Source: Pseudonocardiaceae bacterium
Lineage (GTDB): Bacteria; Actinomycetota; Actinomycetes; Mycobacteriales; Pseudonocardiaceae
NCBI GenBank assembly: GCA_009377865.1
Contig: WHTH01000003.1
Coordinates: 1 to 64,000 of the forward strand
DNA length: 64,000 bases
Direction of reading: 5' to 3'
Shown here: positions 40,483-50,085 of the stretch, piece by piece
Numbering within the stretch: the first letter of the stretch is position 1
Layout: each line of letters starts with the position of its first letter
Notes under the pieces: model-generated
The model's database searches: none
What the model was told of the DNA's origin: nothing
Seen by the model: the letters and a program-made list of their open reading frames with translations, nothing else
Made by a program: the position numbers and the translations under genes

Positions 40483-42686
40483 GCCGGCTGGTCGCGGCGC
40501 TGTCCGTGCCGGTGCTGGTACTGCTCACCGCGATGCTGGCACCGCCCATCCAGACAGCCGCCACCCCGACAGCCGCCGCGCAGCAGCAAGGGTCACCGCT
40601 GGTACGGCTGCAACTGGAGTCGCTGAGTCCCCGGGTGGTCACCGCGGCCGCTCCCGACCGGCTGACCGTCACCGGCCGGGTGTTCAACATCGGCGACCGG
40701 GAGATATCCGACCTGAGCGTGCGGGTCCAGCGCGACGGTCCACTGGACGACGAGGACGCCGCCCGCAGCGCGCTGACCAGCACCCCGGATGCGCCGTTCA
40801 TCACCGAGTTCACCCCGCTCGATGCCGAACTGCAGCCGGGACAGAGCACCGCCTTCCGTATCGAGGTCCCGCTCGGTCCCGGTCCGGAGCTGCAGGCACT
40901 GCAGATCTCCGAGCCCGGGGTCTACCCGCTGCTCGTCAACCTCAACGGCACCCCCGACTTCGGCGGGCCGGCCCGGCTGGGCTCGATGCCGCTACTGCTG
41001 CCGGTGCTGGATCTGCCCGCAACCGAGGATCCCGCCGCCGAGGGCCCGCCGCCCACACCGGTGCCGCCGCCCACACCGGTGCCGCTGTCGATCGTCTGGC
41101 CGCTGGTCGCCGAGCCGGCGCGCCGGCTGTCCGCACCGGGTGAAACGTTGCTGCTCGCAGGCGGAACCCGCGGCTCCGACCCGATGGCCGCGCAGCTGAG
41201 GCCGGGCGGCCGGCTCGACGGCCTGGTCCGGGCGCTGGAGCAGGTCGTCACGCCCGGCTCGCCGCTGGCGAGCGGCCTGTGCGTCGCGGTCGATCCCGCG
41301 CTGCTCGACACGGTGTCCGGGATGACCCGTGGCTACCGCGTCACCACCCCGACCGGGATCCGGGATGGCACCGGCGCAGCGGCGGCACGGCAGTGGCTGG
41401 ACCGGCTGCGCACCGCGATCGCCAGCCGCTGCGTCCTGCCGCTGCCCTACGGCGACCCCGACGTCGTCGCGTTGTCGCGGGCCGGCCTGATCGATCTCGA
41501 GGCGCTGGCCGCAAGCACCGGAACCCAGGTCGTTCGTGACGTCCTCGAAACGGCACCGCTGGTGGGCGTGAGCTGGCCGGCAGACGGTGTGCTCGACGAG
41601 CGGACGCTGTCCGATCTCGCGGCGCTCGACACCCGCGCCGTGCTGCTGCAGCCGCAGGGTGTGTCGAGGGCACCGGAGGGCGGGGACGTCGTGACGCTCG
41701 CCTCGGGCGCCGTCAGCGGCGGCCGGCCCGCCCCACATGGGCTGCTCGGCGACCCGCTGCTGTCCGCCGCGCTCCCACCGACACCACAGCCGCTCGCCGC
41801 CCAGAACGCCATCGGCGCGCTGGCGTTCCGGGCCAACGCAGCGGACCGCCGACCGGTGCTGCTGCTACCCCCACGTCGCTGGCAGCTCGGGCGGGCCGAA
41901 GCCACCGAACTGCTGCGCAACGCCGCCCGGCTGCTCGAACGAGGCCTGTTCACACCCCGCACACTGCCTGAGATGGCCGGCGGTGAGCCGCTGCCGGGAC
42001 CGCAGACCTCGCTGGCCTACCCGTCGCGGGCGGGTGCACGGGAGATCCCGGCCGCGGTGACCGCCGACGTGGCCGCGGCCCGCGACGTACTGCGGGACCT
42101 GCAAGTGGCCACTGAGCGTGACCCGACGGCCCGCCTCAAACCACCCGAGCTACTCGATCCGATACGGCTCGCGATGTTGCGATCTGTGTCGACCGCGTGG
42201 CGGGGTGACGGCGATCGTGCCACCGCCCTGGTGGACGACGTCACCGACCGGCTCGACGAGCTCCGCGGCGACGTCCGTATCGTCCCGCCGCCGGGCCCGT
42301 ACACGCTGGCCTCCTCCGACTCACCGTTACTGGTCACGGTGCGCAACGAGCTGCCGGTGTCGATGGAGGTGACGCTGTCCCTCGAGCAGACGCCGGGGCT
42401 GCGCACCGGGGCTGTCGGAGTGCAGCTCGTCCCGGCGCGCAGCAGCCGGCAGTTCGTGATCCCGGCAGAGGCGGTCCGGGCCGGTCAGTTCAGCGTCGAC
42501 GCCCGGCTGACCACCCCCGGGGGCACGCCGCTGGGGCAGCGCAGCACGCTGCACCTGCAGTCCTCGGCCTTCGACGCGGTCACCGTGGCGCTGACCGCCG
42601 GGGCGGGCGGCCTGCTGGTGCTGCTGGTGGGTCGCCGCTTCGTGCGGCGCGCCCGGCAACGGCGGGACGAGGCGGGAACGGAATGA
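40479..42686 (+). CDS. DUF6049 secreted/membrane-anchored protein
   Basis: A 735-residue protein with a signal peptide ('[20 protein letters not shown]'), a beta-rich domain ('[20 protein letters not shown]'), a central alpha/beta region ('[20 protein letters not shown]', '[20 protein letters not shown]'), a C-terminal Ig-like part ('[20 protein letters not shown]') and a single final helix '[20 protein letters not shown]'. It always lies between the Nudix gene and murJ in actinobacteria, implying a role in export or activation of wall precursors, but no activity is known. ATGA links it to murJ. Confidence 0.88.
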   Translation: MSRLVAALSVPVLVLLTAMLAPPIQTAATPTAAAQQQGSPLVRLQLESLSPRVVTAAAPDRLTVTGRVFNIGDREISDLSVRVQRDGPLDDEDAARSALTSTPDAPFITEFTPLDAELQPGQSTAFRIEVPLGPGPELQALQISEPGVYPLLVNLNGTPDFGGPARLGSMPLLLPVLDLPATEDPAAEGPPPTPVPPPTPVPLSIVWPLVAEPARRLSAPGETLLLAGGTRGSDPMAAQLRPGGRLDGLVRALEQVVTPGSPLASGLCVAVDPALLDTVSGMTRGYRVTTPTGIRDGTGAAAARQWLDRLRTAIASRCVLPLPYGDPDVVALSRAGLIDLEALAASTGTQVVRDVLETAPLVGVSWPADGVLDERTLSDLAALDTRAVLLQPQGVSRAPEGGDVVTLASGAVSGGRPAPHGLLGDPLLSAALPPTPQPLAAQNAIGALAFRANAADRRPVLLLPPRRWQLGRAEATELLRNAARLLERGLFTPRTLPEMAGGEPLPGPQTSLAYPSRAGAREIPAAVTADVAAARDVLRDLQVATERDPTARLKPPELLDPIRLAMLRSVSTAWRGDGDRATALVDDVTDRLDELRGDVRIVPPPGPYTLASSDSPLLVTVRNELPVSMEVTLSLEQTPGLRTGAVGVQLVPARSSRQFVIPAEAVRAGQFSVDARLTTPGGTPLGQRSTLHLQSSAFDAVTVALTAGAGGLLVLLVGRRFVRRARQRRDEAGTE

Positions 42687-44308
42687 ACGTGACGGACAGC
42701 GCGCACGCCCGGCAGCGGGGCCGTACCGCACCTGACGGCCCGACGCTTGCCGGCGCAGCCGGATCGATGGCGGTCGCCACGCTGGTCAGCCGACTCACCG
42801 GGTTCGGCAGCAAGCTGGTGCTCGTCTACGTCATCGGCCTCGGTGTGCTCAACGACTCCTACACGGTGGCCAACACGCTCCCCAACATCGTCTACGAGCT
42901 GCTGCTCGGCGGCGTGCTGACCAGCGTCGTCGTGCCGCTGCTGGTCCGGGCTGCCCGCGACGACGATGACGGCGGGCTGGCCTACACCCAACGACTGGTC
43001 ACCATCGCCGCCGTGGTGCTGGGCGCCGCGACGGTCGTCGCCGTGCTCGCCGCACCACTGCTGGCCTGGATCTACCTCGGGGAGGACAACAACGCCAACC
43101 CGGTGCTGGCCACCGCGTTCGCCTACCTGCTGCTGCCACAGATCCTCTTCTACGGCCTGGGCGCGCTGTTCGGTGCGATCCTTAACGCCCGCAGCGTCTT
43201 CGGTCCCTGGGCGTGGGCGCCGGTGGCCAACAATGTCGTCATCGTGGCAACGCTCGGGGTGTACTGGCTGGTCCCCGGCGAGATCAGCATCGACCCGGTA
43301 CGGATGGGAGACGCGAAGCTGCTGGTGCTGGGGATCGGCACGACGCTGGGCATCGCGGTGCAGGCCGCGGTCATGCTGCCCGCACTACGACGGGTGGGCT
43401 TCCGGTTCCGCTGGCGCTGGGGATGGGACCCACGGCTGTCGCAGGCTGGCACGCTGGTCGCCTGGGTCGTCGGCTACGTGCTGATCAGCCAGCTGGGTTA
43501 CATCGCCACCACCCGCTCCGCCGCCGAGGGCGATGAGGGCGGTATCGCGATCTACGCCTACGCCTGGATGCTGTTCCAGCTGCCCTACGGAGTACTGGGC
43601 GTCTCGCTGCTCACCGCGATCATGCCGAGGATGAGCCGGGCCGCCGCCGAGGGCGACACCGACGGGGTGGTGGCAGACCTGTCGCTGGGCAGCCGGTACT
43701 CGACGTTGCTGTTGCTGCCGATCGCGGTCGTGATGACCGTCGCCGGCAGCAGCCTCGGGGTTGCGCTGTTCTCCTTCGGCCAGTCCGACACCGACGACGC
43801 CCGGCGGCTCGGGCTGGCACTGGCGTTCTCCGCCTTCGGGCTGCTGCCCTTCGCGGTGACCATGCTGCAGCTGCGGGTGTTCTACGCCATGACCGACGCC
43901 CGCACCCCCACCATGATCATGCTGATCATGACGGCGGTGAAGGTACCACTGCTGCTGGCCTGCCCCGTGCTGCTCGACGACGCCGACATCGTGCTCGGGC
44001 TCACGGCCGTCAACGCGGGCAGCTTCGTGCTCGGTGCGATGGTCGGACAGCTGTGGCTGCGGCTGCGGCTCGGCCGGCTACAGACAGCTCGGGTGCTGGT
44101 CACCGTTGCCAAGGCACTGCTGGCCGCCGTCCCGGCGGTCGCGGCCGCGCTGGCTGTCCGGTCGCTGACCGTGCCCTCGGGAATCGCCGGTGCGTGGCTC
44201 GACCTGGTGGCCACGACCGTCGTCGTCGGCGTGGTCATGGCGGGCATGCTGCTGGCGCTGCGCACCCGGGAACTGCGTCCGGTGCTCGCGCGGTTCGCCC
44301 GCCGATGA
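42683..44308 (+). CDS. murJ: Lipid II flippase MurJ (MviN), without fused kinase domain
   Basis: A 541-residue polytopic MOP-family protein of ~14 helices. Early motif 'SMAVATLVSRLTGFGSKLVL', then 'NTLPNIVYELLLGGVLTSVV', 'LPQILFYGLGALFGAILNAR', 'YAWMLFQLPYGVLGVSLLTA' and 'RVFYAMTDARTPTMIM'. It moves undecaprenyl-linked lipid II across the membrane. Mycobacterial MviN carries a C-terminal pseudokinase in the same chain; here the protein ends after the last helix ('LRTRELRPVLARFARR') and the pseudokinase is a separate downstream gene. Confidence 0.96.
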   Translation: MNVTDSAHARQRGRTAPDGPTLAGAAGSMAVATLVSRLTGFGSKLVLVYVIGLGVLNDSYTVANTLPNIVYELLLGGVLTSVVVPLLVRAARDDDDGGLAYTQRLVTIAAVVLGAATVVAVLAAPLLAWIYLGEDNNANPVLATAFAYLLLPQILFYGLGALFGAILNARSVFGPWAWAPVANNVVIVATLGVYWLVPGEISIDPVRMGDAKLLVLGIGTTLGIAVQAAVMLPALRRVGFRFRWRWGWDPRLSQAGTLVAWVVGYVLISQLGYIATTRSAAEGDEGGIAIYAYAWMLFQLPYGVLGVSLLTAIMPRMSRAAAEGDTDGVVADLSLGSRYSTLLLLPIAVVMTVAGSSLGVALFSFGQSDTDDARRLGLALAFSAFGLLPFAVTMLQLRVFYAMTDARTPTMIMLIMTAVKVPLLLACPVLLDDADIVLGLTAVNAGSFVLGAMVGQLWLRLRLGRLQTARVLVTVAKALLAAVPAVAAALAVRSLTVPSGIAGAWLDLVATTVVVGVVMAGMLLALRTRELRPVLARFARR

Positions 44309-44460
44309 GACCCGCCGGCGCGATCCGTCCCGTACCCTTGAGGGTGGTTCGCCGCGGTGTCGCGTCGGCGGCGCGGCACCGTGTCCCAGGGCGGTAGGAC
44401 AGCGGCCGAATCAGTAGACAGCGCCTGATCAGCAAGACAGGAGCGAGAGGGTGACCTGCG

Positions 44461-45996
44461 GTGAGCGTGGACTCGACGGGACGCCAGGGCGGCCGGGCGG
44501 CGCCCGCCTGGCCCGCTCCCGGTGCTGTCCTGGGCCGGGGGCGCTACCGGCTGCTCGCCGAGGTCGGGCGTGACGACCGGTGCGGGGCCCGGTTGTGGCG
44601 CGGTCGCGATTCGGTCCTCGAACGCGACGTCGCGCTGACCCTGTTCATCTCCGCTCCCGGTGACACCGAGGCCGCGGAGCGCACCCGCGCCGCGGTCACC
44701 CGGGCGATGCGGTCTGCCCGGCTGGAGACGTCGGGCGCTGCCCGGGTGCTCGACGTGCTGGAACCCGAGCCTGGCCCGGGCGCGGCGGTGGCCGTGGTGG
44801 TCGCCGAGTGGACCCCGGGAACCGACCTCGTCGAGTTGGTGCACAACGGGCTGCCGCAGCCGTCGGTGGTGGCCAGCATGCTCGCCCCGCTGGCCGGGGC
44901 GGTCGACGACGCGCACCGTGCCGGGCTGGTGCTGGGCTGCGACCACCCCGAACGGGTCCGGGTCACCCCCGAGCGGCACGCCCGACTCGCTTTTCCCGGC
45001 CCGCCGCCGGACAGCACGGCTGCCGACGATGTGCGGGGGCTGGGGGCAGTGCTGTACCTGCTGCTGACCGGGCACTGGCCGCTCGACAACGGCTCGACGG
45101 CGCTGCCCGTCGCACCACGCGGACCGGACGGCGCGCTGATCAACCCGCGCGCGCTGCGCCCGTCGGTGCCGCAGGACCTGTCCACGCTGGCAGTCCGCAG
45201 CCTCGCCGGCTCCGGTACGGGTGGGGTGCACACCGGAGCGGCGGTGGCGCTGGTGCTCGAACGCAGCGTGGCCGGAGCCGACGAATTGCAACCGGACGAG
45301 GGTGGACGAACTGCGGTCTGGCACGGGCCGGACGAGGACCCATCGCAACCGCCGGAGCAGCGCACTAAGCTGCGGATCGGCGTCGCCACGCTGGTGATGA
45401 TGAGCTTGGTGATTTTCGGGTGGTTCGGGGTGCAGGTCGCGACCATCTTCACCGGCGACACCGGCAGCGGGCCGCCTCCGGTGGTCGTGGGCGGAGAGGA
45501 ACCCCCCCGCCAGGCGGCTCCGGGAGCGGGCCCGGCCCCCGCGGCGGCCGGGCCGGTGCGTGTCGACGCTGTGGAGGTCTACGACATCTCCGGCAGCGGA
45601 GACGCCGACAACTCCGACGACATTGACCGCGTGGCCGACGGCGACCCCGATACCGGGTGGTCGACCGACAACTATTTCGAGCCCTTCCCGGCGTTCAAGG
45701 AAGGGCTGGGGGTCATGCTCGGCTTCGAGCAGCCAGTGGTGGTGGGCTCGCTGGTCGTCGACTCGCCCAGCGAGGGCACCGTGGTCGAGATACGTTCGGC
45801 GCCGTCGACCGACGCCGACCTCGACGAGACGACCGTCGTGGGCAGCATGACGCTCAGCGAGGGCCGGACCACGGTCCCGCTTGAGGTCGACGAGCCCACG
45901 CAGCACCTGCTGGTGTGGATCACCGATCTCGCCGAGACCGACGGCAACAACAACCAGTCCGAGATCGACGAGGTCACGGTGCTTCGCGCCCAGTGA
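44461..45996 (+). CDS. Membrane-anchored pseudokinase with discoidin-like ectodomain
   Basis: A 511-residue protein with a GTG start. The kinase-like domain (~25-275) begins 'GRGRYRLLAEVGRDDRCGAR', but the VAIK Lys is lost ('DVALTLFISA'), and the catalytic loop reads 'AHRAGLVLGCDHPERVRVTP' without HRD or DFG, so catalysis is unlikely. A transmembrane helix follows ('VATLVMMSLVIFGWFGVQV'), then a Pro-rich linker and a domain 'DGDPDTGWSTDNYFEPFPAF' resembling F5/8-type sugar-binding modules. This is the counterpart of the C-terminal half of mycobacterial MviN, which recruits FhaA after PknB phosphorylation. It lies 152 bases after murJ. Confidence 0.87.
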   Translation: MSVDSTGRQGGRAAPAWPAPGAVLGRGRYRLLAEVGRDDRCGARLWRGRDSVLERDVALTLFISAPGDTEAAERTRAAVTRAMRSARLETSGAARVLDVLEPEPGPGAAVAVVVAEWTPGTDLVELVHNGLPQPSVVASMLAPLAGAVDDAHRAGLVLGCDHPERVRVTPERHARLAFPGPPPDSTAADDVRGLGAVLYLLLTGHWPLDNGSTALPVAPRGPDGALINPRALRPSVPQDLSTLAVRSLAGSGTGGVHTGAAVALVLERSVAGADELQPDEGGRTAVWHGPDEDPSQPPEQRTKLRIGVATLVMMSLVIFGWFGVQVATIFTGDTGSGPPPVVVGGEEPPRQAAPGAGPAPAAAGPVRVDAVEVYDISGSGDADNSDDIDRVADGDPDTGWSTDNYFEPFPAFKEGLGVMLGFEQPVVVGSLVVDSPSEGTVVEIRSAPSTDADLDETTVVGSMTLSEGRTTVPLEVDEPTQHLLVWITDLAETDGNNNQSEIDEVTVLRAQ

Positions 45997-46065
45997 CGGC
46001 ACTGTGCCATCGCTGCGTAACGCCGTGCTGCGGGCGTCGGGAACACCTGTCTCTAGGATCGTGTT

Positions 46066-47055
46066 GTGTCCGACGTGAGTGAGACGACCCATGACCTGGT
46101 GATCATCGGCTCGGGACCTGCCGGGTACACTGCTGCGGTGTACGCCGCGCGTGCCCAGCTGGAACCGCTGGTCTTCGAGGGGAGCCAGTACGGCGGCGCC
46201 CTGATGACCACCACCGATGTCGAGAACTACCCGGGCTTCCGCGACGGGATCATGGGACCCGAGCTGATGGAGCAGTTCCGCGCCCAGGCCGAGCGTTTCG
46301 GCGCCGACATCCGCGCCAAGGACGTCGAGGCCATCGACCTGTCCGGTGACGTCAAGACGGTCACCGTCGACGGCGAGACCTACCGCGCGCGGGCGGTGAT
46401 CCTCGCGATGGGCGCGCAGCCGCGCTACCTGGGCGTCCCCGGCGAGGCGGAGCTGCTCGGGCGCGGCGTGAGCTCCTGCGCCACCTGCGACGGGTTCTTC
46501 TTCCGCGACCAAGACATCGCCGTCGTCGGCGGCGGGGACTCGGCCATGGAGGAGGCCACCTTCCTCACCCGGTTCGCCCGGTCCGTCACGATCGTGCACC
46601 GGCGCGACGAGTTCCGCGCCTCGCGCATCATGCTCGAGCGTGCCCAATCGAACGAGCAGATCCGCTGGCGCACCGGCGTCACAGTCGAGCGAGTGCTCGG
46701 GGAGACGTCGACCACCGGTCTGCAACTGTCCGACGGTTCGACGCTCGACGTCACCGGCATGTTCGTCGCGATCGGGCACGATCCGCGCAGCGAACTGGTC
46801 CGCGACCAGGTCGATGCCGACGATGAAGGGTACGTGCACGTCGCATTCCCGGGGACGTCGACCAGCGTCGCCGGAGTGTTCGCCGCAGGCGACCTCGTCG
46901 ACCACATCTACCGGCAGGCCGTCACCGCCGCGGGCACCGGCTGCTCCGCAGCCATCGACGCCGAGCGCTGGCTGGCTGAGCAGGTCGCCGAGCCGCAGGC
47001 GGACAAGGCGCCCGAACTCGTCGGCGGTGGCTATGGACCCAGCGGACCAGGCTGA
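46066..47055 (+). CDS. trxB: Thioredoxin reductase
   Basis: A 329-residue protein with a GTG start. FAD site '[20 protein letters not shown]'; redox pair '[14 protein letters not shown]' (C-A-T-C); NADPH site '[20 protein letters not shown]' and '[13 protein letters not shown]'; second FAD site '[20 protein letters not shown]'. It reduces thioredoxin with NADPH and is followed 53 bases on by trxA. The sigM gene that usually sits between the pseudokinase and trxB in Streptomyces and mycobacteria is absent. Confidence 0.97.
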   Translation: MSDVSETTHDLVIIGSGPAGYTAAVYAARAQLEPLVFEGSQYGGALMTTTDVENYPGFRDGIMGPELMEQFRAQAERFGADIRAKDVEAIDLSGDVKTVTVDGETYRARAVILAMGAQPRYLGVPGEAELLGRGVSSCATCDGFFFRDQDIAVVGGGDSAMEEATFLTRFARSVTIVHRRDEFRASRIMLERAQSNEQIRWRTGVTVERVLGETSTTGLQLSDGSTLDVTGMFVAIGHDPRSELVRDQVDADDEGYVHVAFPGTSTSVAGVFAAGDLVDHIYRQAVTAAGTGCSAAIDAERWLAEQVAEPQADKAPELVGGGYGPSGPG

Positions 47056-47108
47056 CCAGGCATCGACTGCCCTGCTCACCGACCTCAATACCCACAGGAG
47101 ACGAGATC

Positions 47109-47438
47109 ATGGCCGACAAGCCCACCGTCGAAGTGACCGACCAGACATTCCGCGACGATGTGCTGGGCAGCGACAAGCCCGTGCTGGTCGACTTCTGGGC
47201 CACCTGGTGCGGCCCGTGCAAGATGGTTGCTCCGGTGCTGGAGGAGATCGCCTCCGAGCACAACGGGAAGCTCACCGTCGCCAAGCTGGACATCGACGCC
47301 AACCCGAGCACACCGCGTGACTACCAGGTCATGTCGATCCCGACCATGATTCTGTTCAGTGGCGGCGAGCCGGTCAAGCAGATCGTGGGAGCCAAGCCGA
47401 AGGCTGCGCTGCTCGACGACCTGGCCGACTATCTCTGA
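47109..47438 (+). CDS. trxA: Thioredoxin
   Basis: A 109-residue protein. The active site is 'WATWCGPCKMVAPVLEEIAS' (Trp33-Cys34-Gly-Pro-Cys37), the cis-Pro lies in 'YQVMSIPTMILFSGG', and 'AKLDIDANPSTPRDY' is the usual third strand. ATG follows GGAG in CACAGGAGACGAGATC. Substrate of the TrxB encoded just upstream. Confidence 0.98.
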   Translation: MADKPTVEVTDQTFRDDVLGSDKPVLVDFWATWCGPCKMVAPVLEEIASEHNGKLTVAKLDIDANPSTPRDYQVMSIPTMILFSGGEPVKQIVGAKPKAALLDDLADYL

Positions 47439-47476
47439 ACACGCCGGGCGGGGCCGGTCCCGCACGGAGCAGCCGG

Positions 47477-47520
47477 TCTTGTGTCTGCGTCCGTGTAGCT
47501 GTGTCGTGTATCTGTGTCCG
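47477..47520 (+). repeat. Short irregular TGTGTC repeat
   Basis: Between trxA and cwlM the sequence repeats TGTGTCTG, CCGTGTAG, TGTGTCGTG and CTGTGTCC with a ~10-12 base period. It is unlike the surrounding GC-rich DNA. It could come from slippage, or mark a promoter region for cwlM; no further signal is seen in the 198-base gap. Confidence 0.35.
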
Positions 47521-47636
47521 CCCCGCCATGCGTTACCCGCCGTGCCCTGACAGGATGGCCGCCCGCGACGGAAACAAACCGGAGCATCGCCTCCGCGCGC
47601 CGGTTCCGACCGACGCACGACGGAAGTGAGGGGTGC

Positions 47637-48824
47637 ATGCATCTGCTGCGCCGCAGCGACGTCGGGCCGGCGGTGGTCGAGGTCCGGACGATGCTGAGAT
47701 CGCTGGGACTGCTCCCGTCGCGATCCGCACCGACCGATGGCGCCGCCCCGTCAGATGGAACGGCTTCGACGGCGGGCGATGACAGCGTCTTCGACATCGC
47801 CCTCGAGCACGCGGTACGCGCATTCCAGCAGCGCCGTGGACTCACCGTCGACGGAATCGTCGGGGCCGCCACTTACCAGGCACTGTGTGATGCCAGGCTG
47901 CGGTTGGGTGACCGCAGCCTCACCCACTCGGTGACCAGACCGATGCGCGGCGACGACGTGTTCGCGCTGCAGGAGCGGATGCTCGAGCTCGGCTACGATG
48001 CCGGCCGCGCCGACGGCGTCTTCGGTCCGCAGACCGAGTATGCGCTGGCCAGCTTCCAGCGGGACTACGGGCTGCTGGCCGACGGTGTGTGCGGGCCAGG
48101 GACGATGCGCGCGCTGCGCCAGCTGCAGCCCAAGGTGCGCGGCGGACGCCCGGTCTATCTGCGCGAGCAGGAGCAGGTGCGCAATGCGGGGCCGCAGTTG
48201 CGGGGCAAGCGCATCGTCATCGATCCGTGCCACGGCGGGCCGGACCGCGGTGTGATGGTCGACGGTGCCGCCGAGGCTGACCTGATGTGGGACCTCGCGC
48301 ACCGGCTCGAGGGCAGGATGGCCGCGACCGGGATGGAGACACTGCTGTCCCGCGGCCCGTACAACAGCCCCTCGGAGGCCGACCGCGCCTCGTTCGCCAA
48401 CAACGCCGGCGCCGACCTCGTGCTGTCACTGCACACCGACGGGCACCATTCGCCGTCAGCCCAGGGTGTCGCGACGTTTCACTTCGGTACCGGTAACGGC
48501 ACAACCTCGACCGTCGGCGAGGCGCTCGCCGGGTTCATCCAGCGCGAGCTGGTCGCCCGCACCGGGATGCTTGACTGTGGCACCCACCCCAAGACGTGGG
48601 ACGTGCTGCGGATGACCAGAATGCCTGCCGTCCGGATCGAGCTCGGCTACCTCACCAACGCGCTCGACCGCCAGAAGCTGCTCGATCCCGCGTTCCGCGA
48701 CCTGATCGCCGAGCGTGTGCTGGTCGCCGTCAAGCGGCTGTACCTGCTCGGCGAGGACGACCAGCCGACCGGCACCTTCACCTTCGCCGACCTGCTGCGC
48801 CGCGAAGTGGCCCGCGCCGAATAG
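47637..48824 (+). CDS. cwlM: CwlM-like N-acetylmuramoyl-L-alanine amidase homologue
   Basis: 395 residues from the ATG at 47637. Two peptidoglycan-binding domains ('HAVRAFQQRRGLTVDGIVGA' and 'YALASFQRDYGLLADGVCGP') precede an Amidase_3 fold whose zinc ligands and catalytic acid are visible: 'VIDPCHGGPDRGVM', 'AAEADLMWDLAHRL', 'DLVLSLHTDGHHSP' and 'VRIELGYLTNALDRQ'. There is no signal peptide. Mycobacterial CwlM is cytoplasmic and, when phosphorylated, activates MurA and binds MurJ partners, so a regulatory role is likelier than wall hydrolysis. Confidence 0.92.
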   Translation: MHLLRRSDVGPAVVEVRTMLRSLGLLPSRSAPTDGAAPSDGTASTAGDDSVFDIALEHAVRAFQQRRGLTVDGIVGAATYQALCDARLRLGDRSLTHSVTRPMRGDDVFALQERMLELGYDAGRADGVFGPQTEYALASFQRDYGLLADGVCGPGTMRALRQLQPKVRGGRPVYLREQEQVRNAGPQLRGKRIVIDPCHGGPDRGVMVDGAAEADLMWDLAHRLEGRMAATGMETLLSRGPYNSPSEADRASFANNAGADLVLSLHTDGHHSPSAQGVATFHFGTGNGTTSTVGEALAGFIQRELVARTGMLDCGTHPKTWDVLRMTRMPAVRIELGYLTNALDRQKLLDPAFRDLIAERVLVAVKRLYLLGEDDQPTGTFTFADLLRREVARAE

Positions 48825-48838
48825 TTCCCCGCACGAGG

Positions 48839-49468
48839 TCAGGCCGGGCGCAGCACCGGCTCGGAGCTGGGGATCGTCACCGAGCCGAGCAACTGCTCCA
48901 GTGCCGCTTCGACGTCTTCCTTCCAGGTCAGCGCGGTGCGCATCTCGAGGCGCAGCCGTGGCCATCGCGGGTGCGGGTGCACTGTCTTGAAGCCCACCCG
49001 CTGCAGGAATGCCGCCGGGATCACGCAGCTCGACTGCTCGTCGGGCCGGGCATCGCCGAACGCCTCCACCGCCTTCACGCCGCGACGGGTCAGATCCTTG
49101 GCCACCGCCTGCACCAGCATCCGCCCGAGCCCGCCGCCGGCGAACTCCGGGAGCACCCGCAACGCGGTCAGCAGCACGGCGTCCGCGCTCACCGGCGAGC
49201 TGGGAAAGGCCGCCCCGCGCGGCACCGCCGCCGGTGGCGCGTAGAGCGCATACCCGGCCGGGACGTCGCCCACCATCACGATCCGGCCGCAGGATCCCCA
49301 CTCCAGCAGCACGCTGGAGACCCACGCCTCCTTCTCGAGATCAGTCTGACCGAAGTCCTCCGCCTGCTCCCTGATGTGCGGCGCGAGTTCCCAGAACACG
49401 CAGCTACGGCACCGCTTCGGGAGCTGGTCGAGATTATCCAACGTGACGCCGACGACCCGACGTGCCAC
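48839..49468 (-). CDS. GNAT-family N-acetyltransferase
   Basis: 209 residues from the GTG at 49468, preceded by AAGGGGG. An unusual Cys-containing N-terminus ('NLDQLPKRCRSCVFWELAPH') precedes the GNAT fold; the acetyl-CoA loop is 'FAGGGLGRMLVQAVAKDLTR' and 'CVIPAAFLQRVGFKTVHPHP' the following strand. A homologue occupies this place next to parB in other actinomycetes. The substrate is unknown. It converges with cwlM at a 14-base gap. Confidence 0.86.
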   Translation of the reverse strand: MARRVVGVTLDNLDQLPKRCRSCVFWELAPHIREQAEDFGQTDLEKEAWVSSVLLEWGSCGRIVMVGDVPAGYALYAPPAAVPRGAAFPSSPVSADAVLLTALRVLPEFAGGGLGRMLVQAVAKDLTRRGVKAVEAFGDARPDEQSSCVIPAAFLQRVGFKTVHPHPRWPRLRLEMRTALTWKEDVEAALEQLLGSVTIPSSEPVLRPA

Positions 49469-49619
49469 CCGTCCCCCTTCGTGACGACGAAACCGACGCA
49501 AGCCCACACCTCGACGGTCACAGCCGACGAGCCCGCCTGCGATCATAAGCCGATTGCGGCCCCGGTGCGAGGCCTCCCGGGCGCCGGACCACCGCTAGCA
49601 GATCTGCGAGGTGATGGAA

Positions 49620-49991
49620 GCTCGTGCTGGCCGCCGAGTCCGCCACGCTGTGCCCGCCGACGTTCACCCAGACCGTCGTGTCGAGCTATCTGCAGCGGCG
49701 CGATGTCATGCTCGCCGCGCTCGAGCAGCACCTGCCACCGGGTTGCCGGTGGACCCATCCCAGCGGGTCGCCTACGTGCCGGGCACCGCCTTGTACGCCG
49801 ACTCCGCTGCCGGACTGGGACGCCGGCAGCTGCGGCTGTCGTTCTGCTATCCGACCCCGGAGCGGATCCGGGAGGGAGTACGTCGGCTGGCCACGGTACT
49901 CAAGGGCGAGCTAGAGGTGCTGGGGACGTTCGGTACCGTCAGCCCCCGCCCCGCGACCGGTCCACAGTCACCGTCACCGGGCACCACCTGA
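49620..49991 (+). pseudogene. Remnant of a PLP-dependent aminotransferase
   Basis: Only the C-terminal third remains and it is shifted. From 49624 'SATLCPPTFTQTVVSSYL' and 'RRDVMLAALEQHLPPGCRWT' are in one frame. After ~49760 the frame changes and ~20 residues are missing, continuing 'QRVAYVPGTALYADSAAG' and 'RQLRLSFCYPTPERIREGVR'. The Lys-bearing N-terminal domain is gone. Class I/II aminotransferases occur beside parB in several actinomycetes, so this looks like local decay of an ancestral neighbour. Confidence 0.75.
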
Positions 49992-50085
49992 CCCCGCAAC
50001 GCATCCGGCACTGTCTACAGTGGTGTTCCAGGGACTGTCTACATGCGACGATCCAGCGAGGAGATCCCGGTGAGCGAGCGCGGCG

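Noticed and set aside
43882-47088. Very long minus-strand open frame (~1,068 codons) opposite murJ, the pseudokinase and trxB
   Set aside because: It is antisense to three well-recognised genes, rich in Arg/Gly/His with no domain; long antisense frames are expected at this GC content.
47637-48824. Calling CwlM an exported wall hydrolase
   Set aside because: There is no signal peptide, and the mycobacterial counterpart is a cytoplasmic regulator of MurA.
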